Position numbers and translations under genes: made by a program
NCBI RefSeq assembly: GCF_900143535.1
Contig: NZ_FRFA01000001.1
Location: forward strand, 586,387-650,386
Source: Tateyamaria sp. Alg231-49
Lineage (GTDB): Bacteria; Pseudomonadota; Alphaproteobacteria; Rhodobacterales; Rhodobacteraceae
DNA: 64,000 bases
Direction of reading: 5' to 3'
Notes under the pieces: model-generated
The model's input: the letters and a program-made list of their open reading frames with translations, nothing else
Databases searched by the model: none
Told to the model about the DNA's origin: nothing
In this document: positions 37,535-46,981 of the stretch, piece by piece
How positions within the stretch are numbered: the first letter of the stretch is position 1
Layout of the letters: the number at the start of each line of letters is the position of its first letter

Positions 37535-38029
37535 ATGTCAAAGAAAATGCACATCAAGCTTAACGTGAACGGCAAGGATGAAGAGTTCCTCGCCGAACCG
37601 CGTGAACTGCTGATCTACACACTGCGCGAGCGGCTTAACATCACCGGACCGCATATCGGGTGTGAAACCTCTCATTGCGGGGCGTGCACCGTCACCATCG
37701 ATGGCAAATCGGTCAAATCCTGCACCATGTTTGCGGCTCAGGCTGACGGGGCAGAGATCACCACAATCGAAGGCATCGGCAACCCCGATGATCTGCACCC
37801 ACTGCAAACAGCGTTCAAGGAACATCACGGACTTCAGTGCGGCTATTGCACCCCCGGTATGATCACCCGCGCGACCAAGTTGCTTGAGGAAAACCCGACC
37901 CCAACCGAAGAAGAAATTCGCTTTGGCATGGCTGGCAACATCTGCCGCTGCACGGGGTATCAAAACATCATCAAATCCATTCAGGCCGCAGCGGCTGAGA
38001 TGAATGCAGCCAAGGAGGCCGCAGAATGA
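37535..38029 (+). CDS. coxS: CO dehydrogenase small (iron-sulfur) subunit
   Basis: A 164-residue subunit with two [2Fe-2S] clusters. The plant-ferredoxin-type domain has [20 protein letters not shown] with a fourth Cys in SCTMF, and the second domain has [10 protein letters not shown] and [14 protein letters not shown] 37535 has AAGGAGGA right before it. The stop overlaps the coxL start by 4 bases. Confidence 0.98.
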   Translation: MSKKMHIKLNVNGKDEEFLAEPRELLIYTLRERLNITGPHIGCETSHCGACTVTIDGKSVKSCTMFAAQADGAEITTIEGIGNPDDLHPLQTAFKEHHGLQCGYCTPGMITRATKLLEENPTPTEEEIRFGMAGNICRCTGYQNIIKSIQAAAAEMNAAKEAAE

Positions 38030-40452
38030 AGGACGAGATCACACGCGAAGAACGCGTCGACAACCTCAAAGGAATGGGGTGCTCGCGCAAGCGGGTCGAG
38101 GATGCCCGGTTCACGCAAGGCAAAGGCAACTACGTCGACGACATCAAACTGGACGGTATGCTATTCGGCGATTTTGTCCGCTCTCCCTATGCCCACGCGC
38201 GTATCAAAAGTATCGATACCGCTGCTGCGCTGGAAGTCCCTGGTGTATTGGCCGTCTTAACGGCTGCTGATCTGGAACCACTGGGATTGCATTGGATGCC
38301 GACCCTTGCGGGCGACAAGCAGATGGTGCTGGCAGATGGCAAAGTTCTGTTTCAGGGTCAGGAAGTGGCCTATGTGGTCGCCGAAGACCGCTATGCCGCG
38401 GCTGACGGGATCGAAGCCGTCGAGGTCGAATACGACGAACTACCGGTCATCGTGAACCCGTTTGAATCGCTAAAGTCTGATGTGGTTCTGCGTGAAGATC
38501 TGGTTGCCGAGGATGGATCCATCCCTGACGGCGCGCATGGTCCGCGCAAGCACCCAAACCACATTTTCACATGGGAAGCAGGTGACAAGGACCCGACCGA
38601 AGAGGTGATCGCAAATGCTGAGGTCGTCGCGACCGAAAGCATGTACTATCACCGGACCCACCCCTGCCCGCTTGAAACTTGTGGCTGTGTGGCCTCGATG
38701 GACAAGGTCAACGGCAAGCTGACGTTGTGGGGGACCTTTCAGGCGCCACACGCCATCCGAACAGTGGTTTCATTGATCTCTGGAATCGAAGAACACAACA
38801 TTCGTGTCATCTCGCCCGACATCGGTGGCGGCTTTGGCAACAAGGTTGGTGCATATCCGGGCTACGTCTGCTCGGTCGTGGCCTCCATTGTCACCGGCAA
38901 ACCGGTCAAGTGGATCGAAGACCGGATGGACAACCTGATGACCACCGCATTTGCGCGGGATTATCATATGACCGGCAAGATCGCAGCCACGCCAGAAGGC
39001 AAGATCACCGGGCTGCAATGCCACGTGACAGCTGACCACGGCGGTTTTGATGCCTGTGCTGACCCGACCAAATTCCCAGCGGGTTTCATGAACATCTGCA
39101 CCGGGTCCTACGACATCCCGACTGCGCACCTTTCCGTCGATGGCGTCTATACCAACAAGGCCCCGGGCGGTGTCAGCTATCGCTGTTCGTTCCGGGTGAC
39201 CGAGGCGGTTTATTTCATCGAACGCATGATTGAGGTTCTGGCGATCAAGTTGGACATGGACGCCGCAGAATTGCGACGCATCAACTTCATCAAGAAAGAG
39301 CAGTTCCCCTATACGGCCGCACTTGGCTGGGAATATGACAGCGGCGATTACCACACTGCGTGGGATAAGGCCCTCAAAACAGTCGATTATGAGGGGTTGC
39401 GCGCAGAACAAGCGCAACGGGTTGAGGACTTCAAAGCTGGCAAGACCCGCAAGCTGATGGGGATTGGTCTGTCGTTCTTTACCGAGATCGTCGGCGCCGG
39501 ACCCGTCAAGAATTGCGATATCCTCGGCCTCGGCATGTTTGACAGCTGTGAGATCCGCATCCACCCCACTGGGTCCGCGATCGCACGGTTGGGTACGATT
39601 TCTCAGGGACAGGGCCATGCCACCACTTTTGCCCAAATTCTCGCCTCTGAGATTGGCTTGCCTGCGGACAGTATCACCATTGAAGAAGGCGATACGGACA
39701 CCGCACCATACGGGCTTGGAACATATGGTTCGCGCTCGACACCGGTCGCCGGTGCCGCGACCGCGATGGCAGGCCGCAAAATTCGGGCCAAGGCCCAAAT
39801 GATCGCGGCCTATCTGCTCGAAGTTCACGACAATGACGTAGAATTCGATGTGGATCGGTTTGTGGTCAAAGGCGCGCCTGAAAAGTTCAAGACGATGAAG
39901 GAAATCGCCTTTGCCGCCTATAATCAGGCCATTCCGGGGATTGAACCGGGTCTGGAAGCGGTCAGCTACTACGACCCACCCAACATGACCTATCCCTTTG
40001 GCGCTTATGTCTGTGTGATGGACATCGACGTGGACACAGGTGTGCCAGAAATCCGCCGCTTCTATGCGCTGGATGATTGCGGCACGCGGATCAACCCGAT
40101 GATCATCGAAGGCCAAGTGCATGGCGGGCTGACTGAGGCGCTCGCCGTCGCGTTGGGCCAGGAGATTGCCTATGACGACATGGGCAATGTGAAAACGGGT
40201 ACGTTGATGGACTTCTTCCTGCCAACGGCGTGGGAAGTCCCCAACTACGAAACGGACTTTACCGTCACACCCAGCCCGCATCACCCAATTGGGGCCAAAG
40301 GTGTCGGTGAAAGCCCTCACGTCGGCGGCGTGCCGTGTTTCTCGAATGCGGTGCAGGATGCGTTCCGCCCGTTTGGCAACACGCACACCAACATGCCTCA
40401 CGATCACTGGCGGATCTGGAGAACCGCCAATGAACTCGGCCTGCACGGCTGA
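38026..40452 (+). CDS. coxL: CO dehydrogenase large subunit, form I type
   Basis: The 808-residue catalytic subunit that oxidises CO with water at the Mo-Cu centre. The active-site loop is GVSYRCSFR (Ser384 to Arg390), with Cys387 as the copper ligand. Form I enzymes normally read AYXCSFR, so this one has Ser for Ala. The catalytic Glu is in [11 protein letters not shown] near the C-terminus, with the molybdopterin motifs [13 protein letters not shown] and [15 protein letters not shown]. Length agrees with known form I CoxL (809 residues). Confidence 0.97.
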   Translation: MKDEITREERVDNLKGMGCSRKRVEDARFTQGKGNYVDDIKLDGMLFGDFVRSPYAHARIKSIDTAAALEVPGVLAVLTAADLEPLGLHWMPTLAGDKQMVLADGKVLFQGQEVAYVVAEDRYAAADGIEAVEVEYDELPVIVNPFESLKSDVVLREDLVAEDGSIPDGAHGPRKHPNHIFTWEAGDKDPTEEVIANAEVVATESMYYHRTHPCPLETCGCVASMDKVNGKLTLWGTFQAPHAIRTVVSLISGIEEHNIRVISPDIGGGFGNKVGAYPGYVCSVVASIVTGKPVKWIEDRMDNLMTTAFARDYHMTGKIAATPEGKITGLQCHVTADHGGFDACADPTKFPAGFMNICTGSYDIPTAHLSVDGVYTNKAPGGVSYRCSFRVTEAVYFIERMIEVLAIKLDMDAAELRRINFIKKEQFPYTAALGWEYDSGDYHTAWDKALKTVDYEGLRAEQAQRVEDFKAGKTRKLMGIGLSFFTEIVGAGPVKNCDILGLGMFDSCEIRIHPTGSAIARLGTISQGQGHATTFAQILASEIGLPADSITIEEGDTDTAPYGLGTYGSRSTPVAGAATAMAGRKIRAKAQMIAAYLLEVHDNDVEFDVDRFVVKGAPEKFKTMKEIAFAAYNQAIPGIEPGLEAVSYYDPPNMTYPFGAYVCVMDIDVDTGVPEIRRFYALDDCGTRINPMIIEGQVHGGLTEALAVALGQEIAYDDMGNVKTGTLMDFFLPTAWEVPNYETDFTVTPSPHHPIGAKGVGESPHVGGVPCFSNAVQDAFRPFGNTHTNMPHDHWRIWRTANELGLHG

Positions 40453-40459
40453 CGCTAAT

Positions 40460-40486
40460 GTAGGGTGCGCGATTTGCGCACCCTAC
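40460..40486 (+). repeat. perfect 11-bp hairpin between coxL and coxD
   Basis: GTAGGGTGCGC (40460-40470), loop GATTT and GCGCACCCTAC (40476-40486) pair without mismatch. No T-run follows, so it is not a rho-independent terminator. It resembles REP-type extragenic palindromes and probably stabilises the 3' end of the structural-gene mRNA or sets a processing site before the maturation genes. Confidence 0.75.
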
Positions 40487-40496
40487 GGAGATTTGC

Positions 40497-41372
40497 ATGA
40501 CTTGGACCACTCTCAAATCCGCCCTCGCCGGCGAAGGCTATGTCGCATCAGATGATCTGGCGGTTGCCTTGCAACTGGCGTTGTCACTTGGCCGCCCTCT
40601 TTTGCTGGAAGGTGCCGCTGGTGTCGGAAAAACCGAGATCGCCCGCACACTGGCGCAGGTGCAGGACACGCGCCTGATCCGGCTCCAATGCTATGAAGGG
40701 TTGGACGCAGCACAGGCCATTTATGAGTGGAACTATCAACGCCAACTGTTGACCATCCGCGCAGCGGCAGAGGGCGGAGAAACGGGGAAAGCCGTTGAGG
40801 ATCGCATCTTTTCACGCGATTTCCTGCTGGAACGCCCTTTGTTGGCCGCGATCACACAGGAAAAACCTCCCGTTCTCTTGATTGACGAAATCGACCGGGC
40901 AGATGAGGAATTCGAAGCCTACCTGCTGGAAATCCTGTCAGACTTTCAGGTCTCGATCCCAGAGCTTGGCACGATCACGGCCGTCACGCGTCCTATCGTG
41001 ATCCTTACATCCAACGGGACGCGCGACCTTTCAGACGCCTTGCGCCGTCGGTGTCTGTACACTTACGTCGAATACCCCGACCGGGCCACTGAGCTCGCCA
41101 TTCTCAAGGCGCGCTGCCCCGAAGTTGAGGCGCGGCTTGCCGATCAGATCGTGGGCTTTGTCCAAAAGTTGCGCGAAGAAGAATTGGAAAAGACACCCGG
41201 CGTTGCTGAAATGCTGGACTTTGCCGCAGCGCTCATGGGGTTGGGAATTGCAGATCTGACCCAGGATCCTGCGGTTCTTCAGTCAACCCTCACAACGCTT
41301 TTGAAGACCCAGAGCGATCAGGCCCAGATTACCGTTGAGGTCGCAAGCCGCATCGCGGGTAAGGCGGCATGA
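40497..41372 (+). CDS. coxD: CoxD, MoxR-type AAA+ ATPase
   Basis: The 291-residue ATPase that in O. carboxidovorans is needed to insert sulfur and copper into the Mo site. Walker A LLLEGAAGVGKTEIA (about residue 34), Walker B PPVLLIDEIDRADEEF, and sensor ILTSNGTRDLSDALRRRC. Its stop overlaps the coxE start by 4 bases. The ATPase and the CoxE VWA protein usually act as a pair. Confidence 0.95.
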   Translation: MTWTTLKSALAGEGYVASDDLAVALQLALSLGRPLLLEGAAGVGKTEIARTLAQVQDTRLIRLQCYEGLDAAQAIYEWNYQRQLLTIRAAAEGGETGKAVEDRIFSRDFLLERPLLAAITQEKPPVLLIDEIDRADEEFEAYLLEILSDFQVSIPELGTITAVTRPIVILTSNGTRDLSDALRRRCLYTYVEYPDRATELAILKARCPEVEARLADQIVGFVQKLREEELEKTPGVAEMLDFAAALMGLGIADLTQDPAVLQSTLTTLLKTQSDQAQITVEVASRIAGKAA

Positions 41373-42550
41373 GCCGTATCACGAAATTTGCGGGCCGTGA
41401 TCCCGGGCCAGCGGCGCGGGTCGTCGGATTCATTTCGCATCTGCGCGAAAACGGGCTGCGGCTTGGGGTGGCCGAAGCAGAGCTTGCAATGGCTGCATTG
41501 TCCGAAGTGGATGCGATCCGCCCCGAGGACAGCCGCCGCGCGCTGCGCGCGGTTTGCACCGGCTGCAAAGAAGAATCCGAGCGGTTTGATGATCTGTTTG
41601 ACGGCTACTGGATGGATATGGGCCGCGTGAAGCAGAAAGTGGTGCCCAGCCAGACCTCAGCCATTAACGACGATGTGCATTCCTCGCGCGATGCCCGCGG
41701 CGAAGACGCAGGAGCCTCGGGCAGCGCCACTGCCCCGGATGGCGATGAAGGCGAGGCCGAAAGCGACGGCACTGGCAAGCTGATCGCCACTGAGCAACGC
41801 AACCTCGCGCGCAAAGACCTTCGCGATCTGGTGCGCCCCGAAGAAATTGCGCAGGCCGAAGATGTCGCGCGCCGTATCGGCGCTGCCCTGCGCGACAAAC
41901 GCTCGCGCCGCAGGATTGCTGCGCGCAAAGGCGACAAGCTGCATTTCCGCAAAACCATCCGGCGGAGCCTGTCGAGCGGTGGAGAACCCTTGCGCTTATT
42001 GCGCAAGAAGCGCCCTGACCGAACGCGCAAGATCGTCGCGATTTGCGATGTTTCGGGGTCGATGTCTGTCTACAGCCGCGTATTTCTGGCCTTTCTTGCG
42101 GGGCTCATGCGGGCCGACACTGCGGCGGATGCTTATCTGTTCCACACACGGCTCTTGCGTATCACCGAAGCCCTGCGGGACAAGGATGCGATGCGGGCGA
42201 TTGGCCGCATGTCACTGATGGCAGACGGGTTTGGCGGGGGATCCAAAATTGGGCCGTCCCTGATGCGGTTTGCCGATACCTATGCCAAACGGTTTGTCGA
42301 TGGGCGCAGTGTCGTTCTGATCCTGTCAGATGGCTATGACACCGAACCGCCCGAAGTGATCGCTGAGGCCCTTGAAAAGCTTAAGAAACGGGGCTGCAAG
42401 GTCGTCTGGCTTAACCCGCTGAAAGGCTGGACAGATTATGCCCCCGTTGCCGAAGGCATGGCGGCGGCGTTGCCATTTCTGGATGCTTTCAAAGCAGCCA
42501 ACACTCTTGGTGATCTCGCAGCGCTTGAGCGGGACCTGGCAACGATATGA
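41369..42550 (+). CDS. coxE: CoxE, von Willebrand factor A domain protein
   Basis: A 393-residue VWA protein and partner of the CoxD ATPase. The metal-ion (MIDAS) site begins with ICDVSGSMSVYSR (about residue 225), with further ligands in LPSLMR-type FGGGSKIGPSLMRFADTY and in VLILSDGYDTEPPEV. A basic, Ser/Arg-rich region (ALRDKRSRRRIAARKGDKLH) precedes it. Overlaps coxD and coxF by 4 bases each. Confidence 0.95.
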   Translation: MSRITKFAGRDPGPAARVVGFISHLRENGLRLGVAEAELAMAALSEVDAIRPEDSRRALRAVCTGCKEESERFDDLFDGYWMDMGRVKQKVVPSQTSAINDDVHSSRDARGEDAGASGSATAPDGDEGEAESDGTGKLIATEQRNLARKDLRDLVRPEEIAQAEDVARRIGAALRDKRSRRRIAARKGDKLHFRKTIRRSLSSGGEPLRLLRKKRPDRTRKIVAICDVSGSMSVYSRVFLAFLAGLMRADTAADAYLFHTRLLRITEALRDKDAMRAIGRMSLMADGFGGGSKIGPSLMRFADTYAKRFVDGRSVVLILSDGYDTEPPEVIAEALEKLKKRGCKVVWLNPLKGWTDYAPVAEGMAAALPFLDAFKAANTLGDLAALERDLATI

Positions 42551-43326
42551 CACCTGCAGAAATCCTATCCACCGATCTGGCTGAAGCCGCGCAGGAACTG
42601 CGCGAGATGGATCAACCGTTTGCCTTTGCAACCATTGTGCGCACGGCAGGGTCGACAGCCGCCAAACCGGGGGCCAAGGCGCTTTTGAGTGCTGATGGCA
42701 CCATCGTGCAGGGTTGGCTGGGTGGTGGGTGCACTCGGGGCGCTGTCAAACGCGCCGCCCTCAAAGCCTTGCAAGACGGCACGCCACAGCTTGTGTCGGT
42801 CGCGCCCGAAGACCTACTGGCCGAGAAAGGCGTGAGTGCAGGCGATGAGATCGATGGCACGCGCTTTGCCCGCAACGGCTGCCCCTCTCGCGGGACTGTT
42901 GATATCTTCATTGAACCCTGTTTGCCCACGCCACAGCTGGTCGTCATGGGGGCGTCCCCTGTGGCTCAAGCGCTTGGAGTGTTAGCTCCACAGTTTCACT
43001 GGTCGGTGGCAACAGGGCTGGACCACATAAAACCGCATCAGCAGCGCTACGTGGTCATTGCCACTCAAGGCCAAGGTGATCTGGAGGCCCTGAAATCTGC
43101 CTTTGCGGCAGCGCCGGATTACATCGCTTTTGTGGGGAGCCGCAAAAAGTACACTGCTCTGGCCGAAAAGCTTGTCGCCGCTGGCATTGCGCAATCGGGA
43201 ATTGATCAGGTTCAGGCACCTGCCGGCCTTGATCTTGGGGCAGTCACGCCAGAAGAAATCGCTCTCTCTATCCTCGCGCAATTGGTGCAAGAACGCCGGT
43301 CCGCGCTGAAGCAGAACGATGCATGA
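42547..43326 (+). CDS. coxF: CoxF, XdhC/CoxI-family maturation protein
   Basis: A 259-residue protein with the XdhC N-terminal domain: FAFATIVRTAGSTAAKPGAK and IVQGWLGGGCTRGAVK. The C-terminal domain (LVVMGASPVAQALGVLAPQF, then DYIAFVGSRKKYTALAEKL) is a Rossmann-like fold. CoxF is thought to deliver copper or the sulfurated cofactor to CO dehydrogenase. It overlaps coxE by 4 bases and the MobA-like gene by 8 bases. Confidence 0.9.
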   Translation: MTPAEILSTDLAEAAQELREMDQPFAFATIVRTAGSTAAKPGAKALLSADGTIVQGWLGGGCTRGAVKRAALKALQDGTPQLVSVAPEDLLAEKGVSAGDEIDGTRFARNGCPSRGTVDIFIEPCLPTPQLVVMGASPVAQALGVLAPQFHWSVATGLDHIKPHQQRYVVIATQGQGDLEALKSAFAAAPDYIAFVGSRKKYTALAEKLVAAGIAQSGIDQVQAPAGLDLGAVTPEEIALSILAQLVQERRSALKQNDA

Positions 43327-43927
43327 CGCCACAGCAATCATATTGGCCGCAGGTCTGTCGCGCCGGATGGGAGAGCGCAACAAGCTGCTTTTGCCCATCA
43401 ATGGTGTGCCGATGATCCGGCATATGGTGGATGTCTACAGCACTGTGACGCAGACACCCATTCTGGTCGTCACCGGGCATCAGGCGGACGTTGTGGAGGC
43501 GTGCCTTGAGGGATGCGATGTTCAGACAGTCTACAATCCTGAATATGAGACAGGCCAGCAAACCTCGGTCGTTTGCGGATTGCGGGCCGCCAAGGGCAGC
43601 GCGCCGATGCTGATCGGTCTGGGTGATCAACCGTCTTTGACAGCTGATGACCTTGAGGCTTTGCTGGGTGCACATAACGCGGCCGACCCTACACGCATAT
43701 CAATCCCGATGCGCGAGGGGCGCAGAGGCAATCCGATCGTCGTGCCTGCCGCCCTGCGCAACCGTCTACTGGAAGATCCAAGATCGCCCGGCTGCAAGAC
43801 CTTCACGCGTACCCATCCCGAGCACGTGCAATTTCACCCGTTACAATCAACGGGCTACTACGCAGATGTCGATACGCCCGAAGCCTACAACGCCCTCGCC
43901 GCACATCAGCTGAAGGAGGTGACATGA
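43319..43927 (+). CDS. MobA/MocA-like molybdenum cofactor nucleotidyltransferase
   Basis: A 202-residue NTP-transferase fold protein: IILAAGLSRRMGERNKLLLP (nucleotide loop and Lys) and MLIGLGDQPSLTADDLEALL (metal-binding Asp), then MREGRRGNPIVVP. MocA-type enzymes add CMP to the molybdopterin to form the cytosine dinucleotide that CO dehydrogenase uses. Its place between coxF and coxG supports CTP as substrate. The stop overlaps the start of the following 33-codon gene (ATGA). Confidence 0.88.
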   Translation: MHDATAIILAAGLSRRMGERNKLLLPINGVPMIRHMVDVYSTVTQTPILVVTGHQADVVEACLEGCDVQTVYNPEYETGQQTSVVCGLRAAKGSAPMLIGLGDQPSLTADDLEALLGAHNAADPTRISIPMREGRRGNPIVVPAALRNRLLEDPRSPGCKTFTRTHPEHVQFHPLQSTGYYADVDTPEAYNALAAHQLKEVT

Positions 43928-44025
43928 AAACCCTCAGAAAGATCGCCACCCGTTTACGCCAGAAATTGGCGCTAACCCCGGAACAGGCCGAACATTTGGC
44001 CACAGTCAAATTCCCTTGTTGCTAA
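43924..44025 (+). CDS. 33-residue peptide with C-terminal Phe-Pro-Cys-Cys
   Basis: The ATG at 43924 overlaps the MobA-like stop (ATGA) and has an optimal AAGGAGGTGAC site just before. The product is basic in its first half (TLRKIATRLRQKL), then LTPEQAEHLATV, and ends KFPCC. The stop is TAA at 44023-44025, 13 bases before coxG. Two terminal Cys residues could bind copper or sulfur, which fits the Mo-Cu enzyme, but this is inference. It is too short for usual gene callers. Confidence 0.7.
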   Translation: MKTLRKIATRLRQKLALTPEQAEHLATVKFPCC

Positions 44026-44038
44026 GAAGGACATAACC

Positions 44039-44494
44039 ATGGAACTCGCAGACGAAATTATCATAAACGCCCCCAAAGAACGGGTTTATCTGGCACTCAA
44101 CAACCCTGAAATTCTACAACAATGCATTCCGGGGTGCGAAGAGTTGATCAAACACTCTGACAGCGAATTGGAAGCCAAGGTTGTCCTGAAGGTTGGCCCG
44201 GTCAAAGCCAAATTCAGCGGTAACGTGCAACTGGACACCTCAGGTGCTCCGGATGGGTTCTCGTTGACTGGGCAAGGCAATGGCGGTGCTGCGGGGCACG
44301 CAAAAGGTGGGGCGGATGTGACGCTGACCGCAGATGGCCCTGACACCACGATTTTGCGATACGAAGCCAAGGCTGAAATCGGCGGCAAGCTGGCCCAGTT
44401 GGGTAGCCGCCTTATTCAAGGCACTGCAAAAAAGCTGGCGGCAAAATTCTTCAAATCCTTTGCGGAAGTCGTGAATGAAGACGTCGCAGCCTAG
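44039..44494 (+). CDS. coxG: CoxG, SRPBCC-fold carbon monoxide dehydrogenase subunit G
   Basis: A 151-residue protein of the START/SRPBCC lipid-binding fold: ADEIIINAPKERVYLALNNP, CIPGCEELIKHSD, and a C-terminal helix (GSRLIQGTAKKLAAKFFKSFAEVV). CoxG anchors CO dehydrogenase to the membrane and supports electron transfer to quinone. An AAGGAC site lies upstream. Its last 20 bases overlap coxI. Confidence 0.95.
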   Translation: MELADEIIINAPKERVYLALNNPEILQQCIPGCEELIKHSDSELEAKVVLKVGPVKAKFSGNVQLDTSGAPDGFSLTGQGNGGAAGHAKGGADVTLTADGPDTTILRYEAKAEIGGKLAQLGSRLIQGTAKKLAAKFFKSFAEVVNEDVAA

Positions 44495-45401
44495 CGGCCT
44501 CACTTACGTCGAACATGCCTCTGAAATCATTGCGAAGGCCGCAGGGTTTGTCGCCGAAGACCGGCCGTTTGCACTGATCACGTCGCTTGCGATTGAAGGC
44601 GGTGCAGCGCGCGAGGTCGGCTCGCTCGCTTTGGTGGATGAAACCGGTGAGATGACCGGTTATTTGTCGAACGGCTGTATCGACCGGGATATCCAGCTTC
44701 ACGCCCAGGACGCACTGCGATCTGGGGCAAAGAAGTTGATCCGGTACGGTGACGGGTCGCGCTATGTCGATCTGAAACTGCCCTGCGGCGGTGCGTTGAC
44801 CGTGTTGATCGATCCGGCACCAGACAAGGACGCGCTCGTGCGTGCGGCGGCTGACTTTGCGGCACGTAAGGTGGTCACGTTGACGTTCCACGGGCCCGAC
44901 GATGAAGAACCAATGTCGCGAGACTTTACCTACTCCCCGCGCCACCGGTTGGTGCTGGCAGGCCGAGGAGCGATCTTTCGATCCATGGCGCAGATCGGCC
45001 AAGCGACTGGCTATGAAGTGTATGCCCTCTCGCCCGACGCCGACGATCTTGCGGCGGTGCGCGCCTGCATCGATACAGACCCGCGGCAATTGACGAACCC
45101 AAATGCAGAAGAACACCTTGATATGCTGGACGAGCATTCAGCATTTTTGACGCTGTTCCATGATCATGATTGGGAACCCGTGTTGCTCAAGGCCGCATTG
45201 GACACGTCGGCCCACTTTATTGGCAGCCTTGGCAGCAGACGCACCCACGAGATGCGCAAGGAGACACTTCGGCAGATGCAGGTTGATGAGACATCACTAA
45301 AGCGTCTGCGCGGCCCAATTGGAATGGTGCCGTCGCTCCGCGACGCACCTTCAATTTCCGTGTCAGCACTGGCTGAAATCGTGGCCGCATTCCAAGATTG
45401 A
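44475..45401 (+). CDS. coxI: CoxI, XdhC-family maturation protein
   Basis: A 308-residue XdhC/CoxI protein, larger than the CoxF here. N-terminal domain: ALITSLAIEGGAAREVGSLA and TGYLSNGCIDRDIQLHA. C-terminal Rossmann domain: LVLAGRGAIFRSMAQIGQATGYEVYALS and SAHFIGSLGSRRTHEMRKETL. Such proteins bind the dinucleotide cofactor and protect it during sulfuration. It is the last gene of the cox cluster; a 140-base gap follows. Confidence 0.92.
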   Translation: MKTSQPSGLTYVEHASEIIAKAAGFVAEDRPFALITSLAIEGGAAREVGSLALVDETGEMTGYLSNGCIDRDIQLHAQDALRSGAKKLIRYGDGSRYVDLKLPCGGALTVLIDPAPDKDALVRAAADFAARKVVTLTFHGPDDEEPMSRDFTYSPRHRLVLAGRGAIFRSMAQIGQATGYEVYALSPDADDLAAVRACIDTDPRQLTNPNAEEHLDMLDEHSAFLTLFHDHDWEPVLLKAALDTSAHFIGSLGSRRTHEMRKETLRQMQVDETSLKRLRGPIGMVPSLRDAPSISVSALAEIVAAFQD

Positions 45402-45542
45402 GGCAGGTCCTTTTTAAGTCGCAAAGCAGTAGTCAACTACTCACGCCTCTTGCGCAGCTTGAATTCACACAACCATCGCGTTGTGGCCCCCGTGCACGCC
45501 CGCTAGAGTGGTGTGCAGTGACGGCCAGCAAGGACAATGCGC

Positions 45543-46919
45543 ATGGACACTCTGAACTTCGGCTGGGAAGAGTGGGTTGCCCTGCCCGACCTTGGCCTGC
45601 CAGCTCTCAAAGCCAAGATCGACACAGGTGCGCGCACTTCTGCGCTGCACGCCAACAACATCGAAGTGTTCGGACCAGCCTCCAAACCCAAGGTGCGGTT
45701 CAACGTCTTTCCGGTAGCGGGCATGGATACGGTAGACATCACGTGCAGCGCCCCGATCAAGGACCGCCGCGAGGTGACGTCCTCCAACGGTGAGACAGAA
45801 TTGCGTTACGTCATCGAGACGCCGCTGGCTGTGGGCGGGCAAGTGTGGCCAATCGAAGTGACCCTCACGGATCGCTCGTCGATGAGCGCGCGGATGCTGT
45901 TGGGGCGTCAGGCTTTGCAGGATCACATCACAATCACCGCTTCGGAAAAACGGCTACAGACTGAATTGGGCTATGACGTTTATCATTCGCCTGCCATGCG
46001 CAAGACAGCCCCCAAGCGGTCGTTGCGCATTGCCGTGCTCAGCCGCGAGGACAATTATTCGACCCGCCGATTGGTCGAGGTCGGTGAAGCACGCGGACAT
46101 ACAGTTGAAGTTATCAACACAACTCGTTGTTATATGGCGATTAATGCGATGGCACCGGAAGTTCATTATGATGGCAAGCGTCTGCCCCGCTATGATGCTG
46201 TGATCCCGCGGATCGGGGCGAGCGTCACCGCCTACGGGACCGCCGTGATCCGACAGTTCGAGACGACGGGAACCTATTGTGTGAATGGATCCGCAGGCAT
46301 CACGGCCAGCCGGGACAAGCTGCACGCCCACCAGATCCTCGCTGGCAAAAAGATCGGGATGCCGACAACGGCCTTTGCCGCCTCGCCCCATGACACCGCG
46401 AATATTCTGGGTCTTGTGGGCTCTGCCCCAGTCATCGTGAAACTGCTGGAAAGCACGCAAGGCAAAGGCGTGGTGCTGGCCGAGACGAAGAAGGCGGCCG
46501 AGTCTGTGATCGACGCGTTTCGTGGATTGCGCGCCAACTTTCTTGTTCAGGATTTCGTGAAGGAAGCCGCCGGTGAGGACATCCGTTGCCTAGTGGTGGA
46601 TGGCAAAGTCGTCGCCTCGATGAAGCGAACAGGCGCCGAGGGGGATTTCCGGTCCAACCTGCACCGTGGTGGGTCGGCGAAGTCAGTGCGCATCACCAAA
46701 GCCGAGCGCGAAACAGCCGTGCGGGCCGCGCGGGCCTTTGGGTTGGGCACATCCGGCGTGGATTTGCTGCGCTCAGAAGCAGGGCCGAAGGTGCTGGAGG
46801 TCAACTCCTCCCCCGGCTTTGAAGGGATCGAGAAGGCGACCGGCAAGGACATCGTCGGGCTTGTCTACGACATGGTCGAGGCGCGCGTGCGTCCGCAAGC
46901 AGTGCGCCGCAGAAAGTGA
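45543..46919 (+). CDS. rimK: RimB-RimK fusion: retropepsin-like domain plus S6 glutamate ligase
   Basis: A 458-residue two-domain protein. The N-terminal 150 residues are a RimB/RLPH aspartic-peptidase-like domain with [20 protein letters not shown] (DTGA catalytic motif). The C-terminal 300 residues are an ATP-grasp RimK ligase ([56 protein letters not shown], and the metal site [20 protein letters not shown]). RimK adds Glu residues to ribosomal protein S6 and RimB modulates it; here both are one polypeptide. AAGGAC precedes ATG 45543. Confidence 0.92.
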   Translation: MDTLNFGWEEWVALPDLGLPALKAKIDTGARTSALHANNIEVFGPASKPKVRFNVFPVAGMDTVDITCSAPIKDRREVTSSNGETELRYVIETPLAVGGQVWPIEVTLTDRSSMSARMLLGRQALQDHITITASEKRLQTELGYDVYHSPAMRKTAPKRSLRIAVLSREDNYSTRRLVEVGEARGHTVEVINTTRCYMAINAMAPEVHYDGKRLPRYDAVIPRIGASVTAYGTAVIRQFETTGTYCVNGSAGITASRDKLHAHQILAGKKIGMPTTAFAASPHDTANILGLVGSAPVIVKLLESTQGKGVVLAETKKAAESVIDAFRGLRANFLVQDFVKEAAGEDIRCLVVDGKVVASMKRTGAEGDFRSNLHRGGSAKSVRITKAERETAVRAARAFGLGTSGVDLLRSEAGPKVLEVNSSPGFEGIEKATGKDIVGLVYDMVEARVRPQAVRRRK

Positions 46920-46981
46920 TCAGGCCCGCTGACTGCTCGGCCTGTCCTTGCCCTTTTGAATGGCTGCAGCCAATGTGAGGC

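Noticed and set aside
38770-40446. A 558-codon frame opposite coxL
   Set aside because: It lies fully inside coxL on the other strand and shows no domain. It is a shadow frame.
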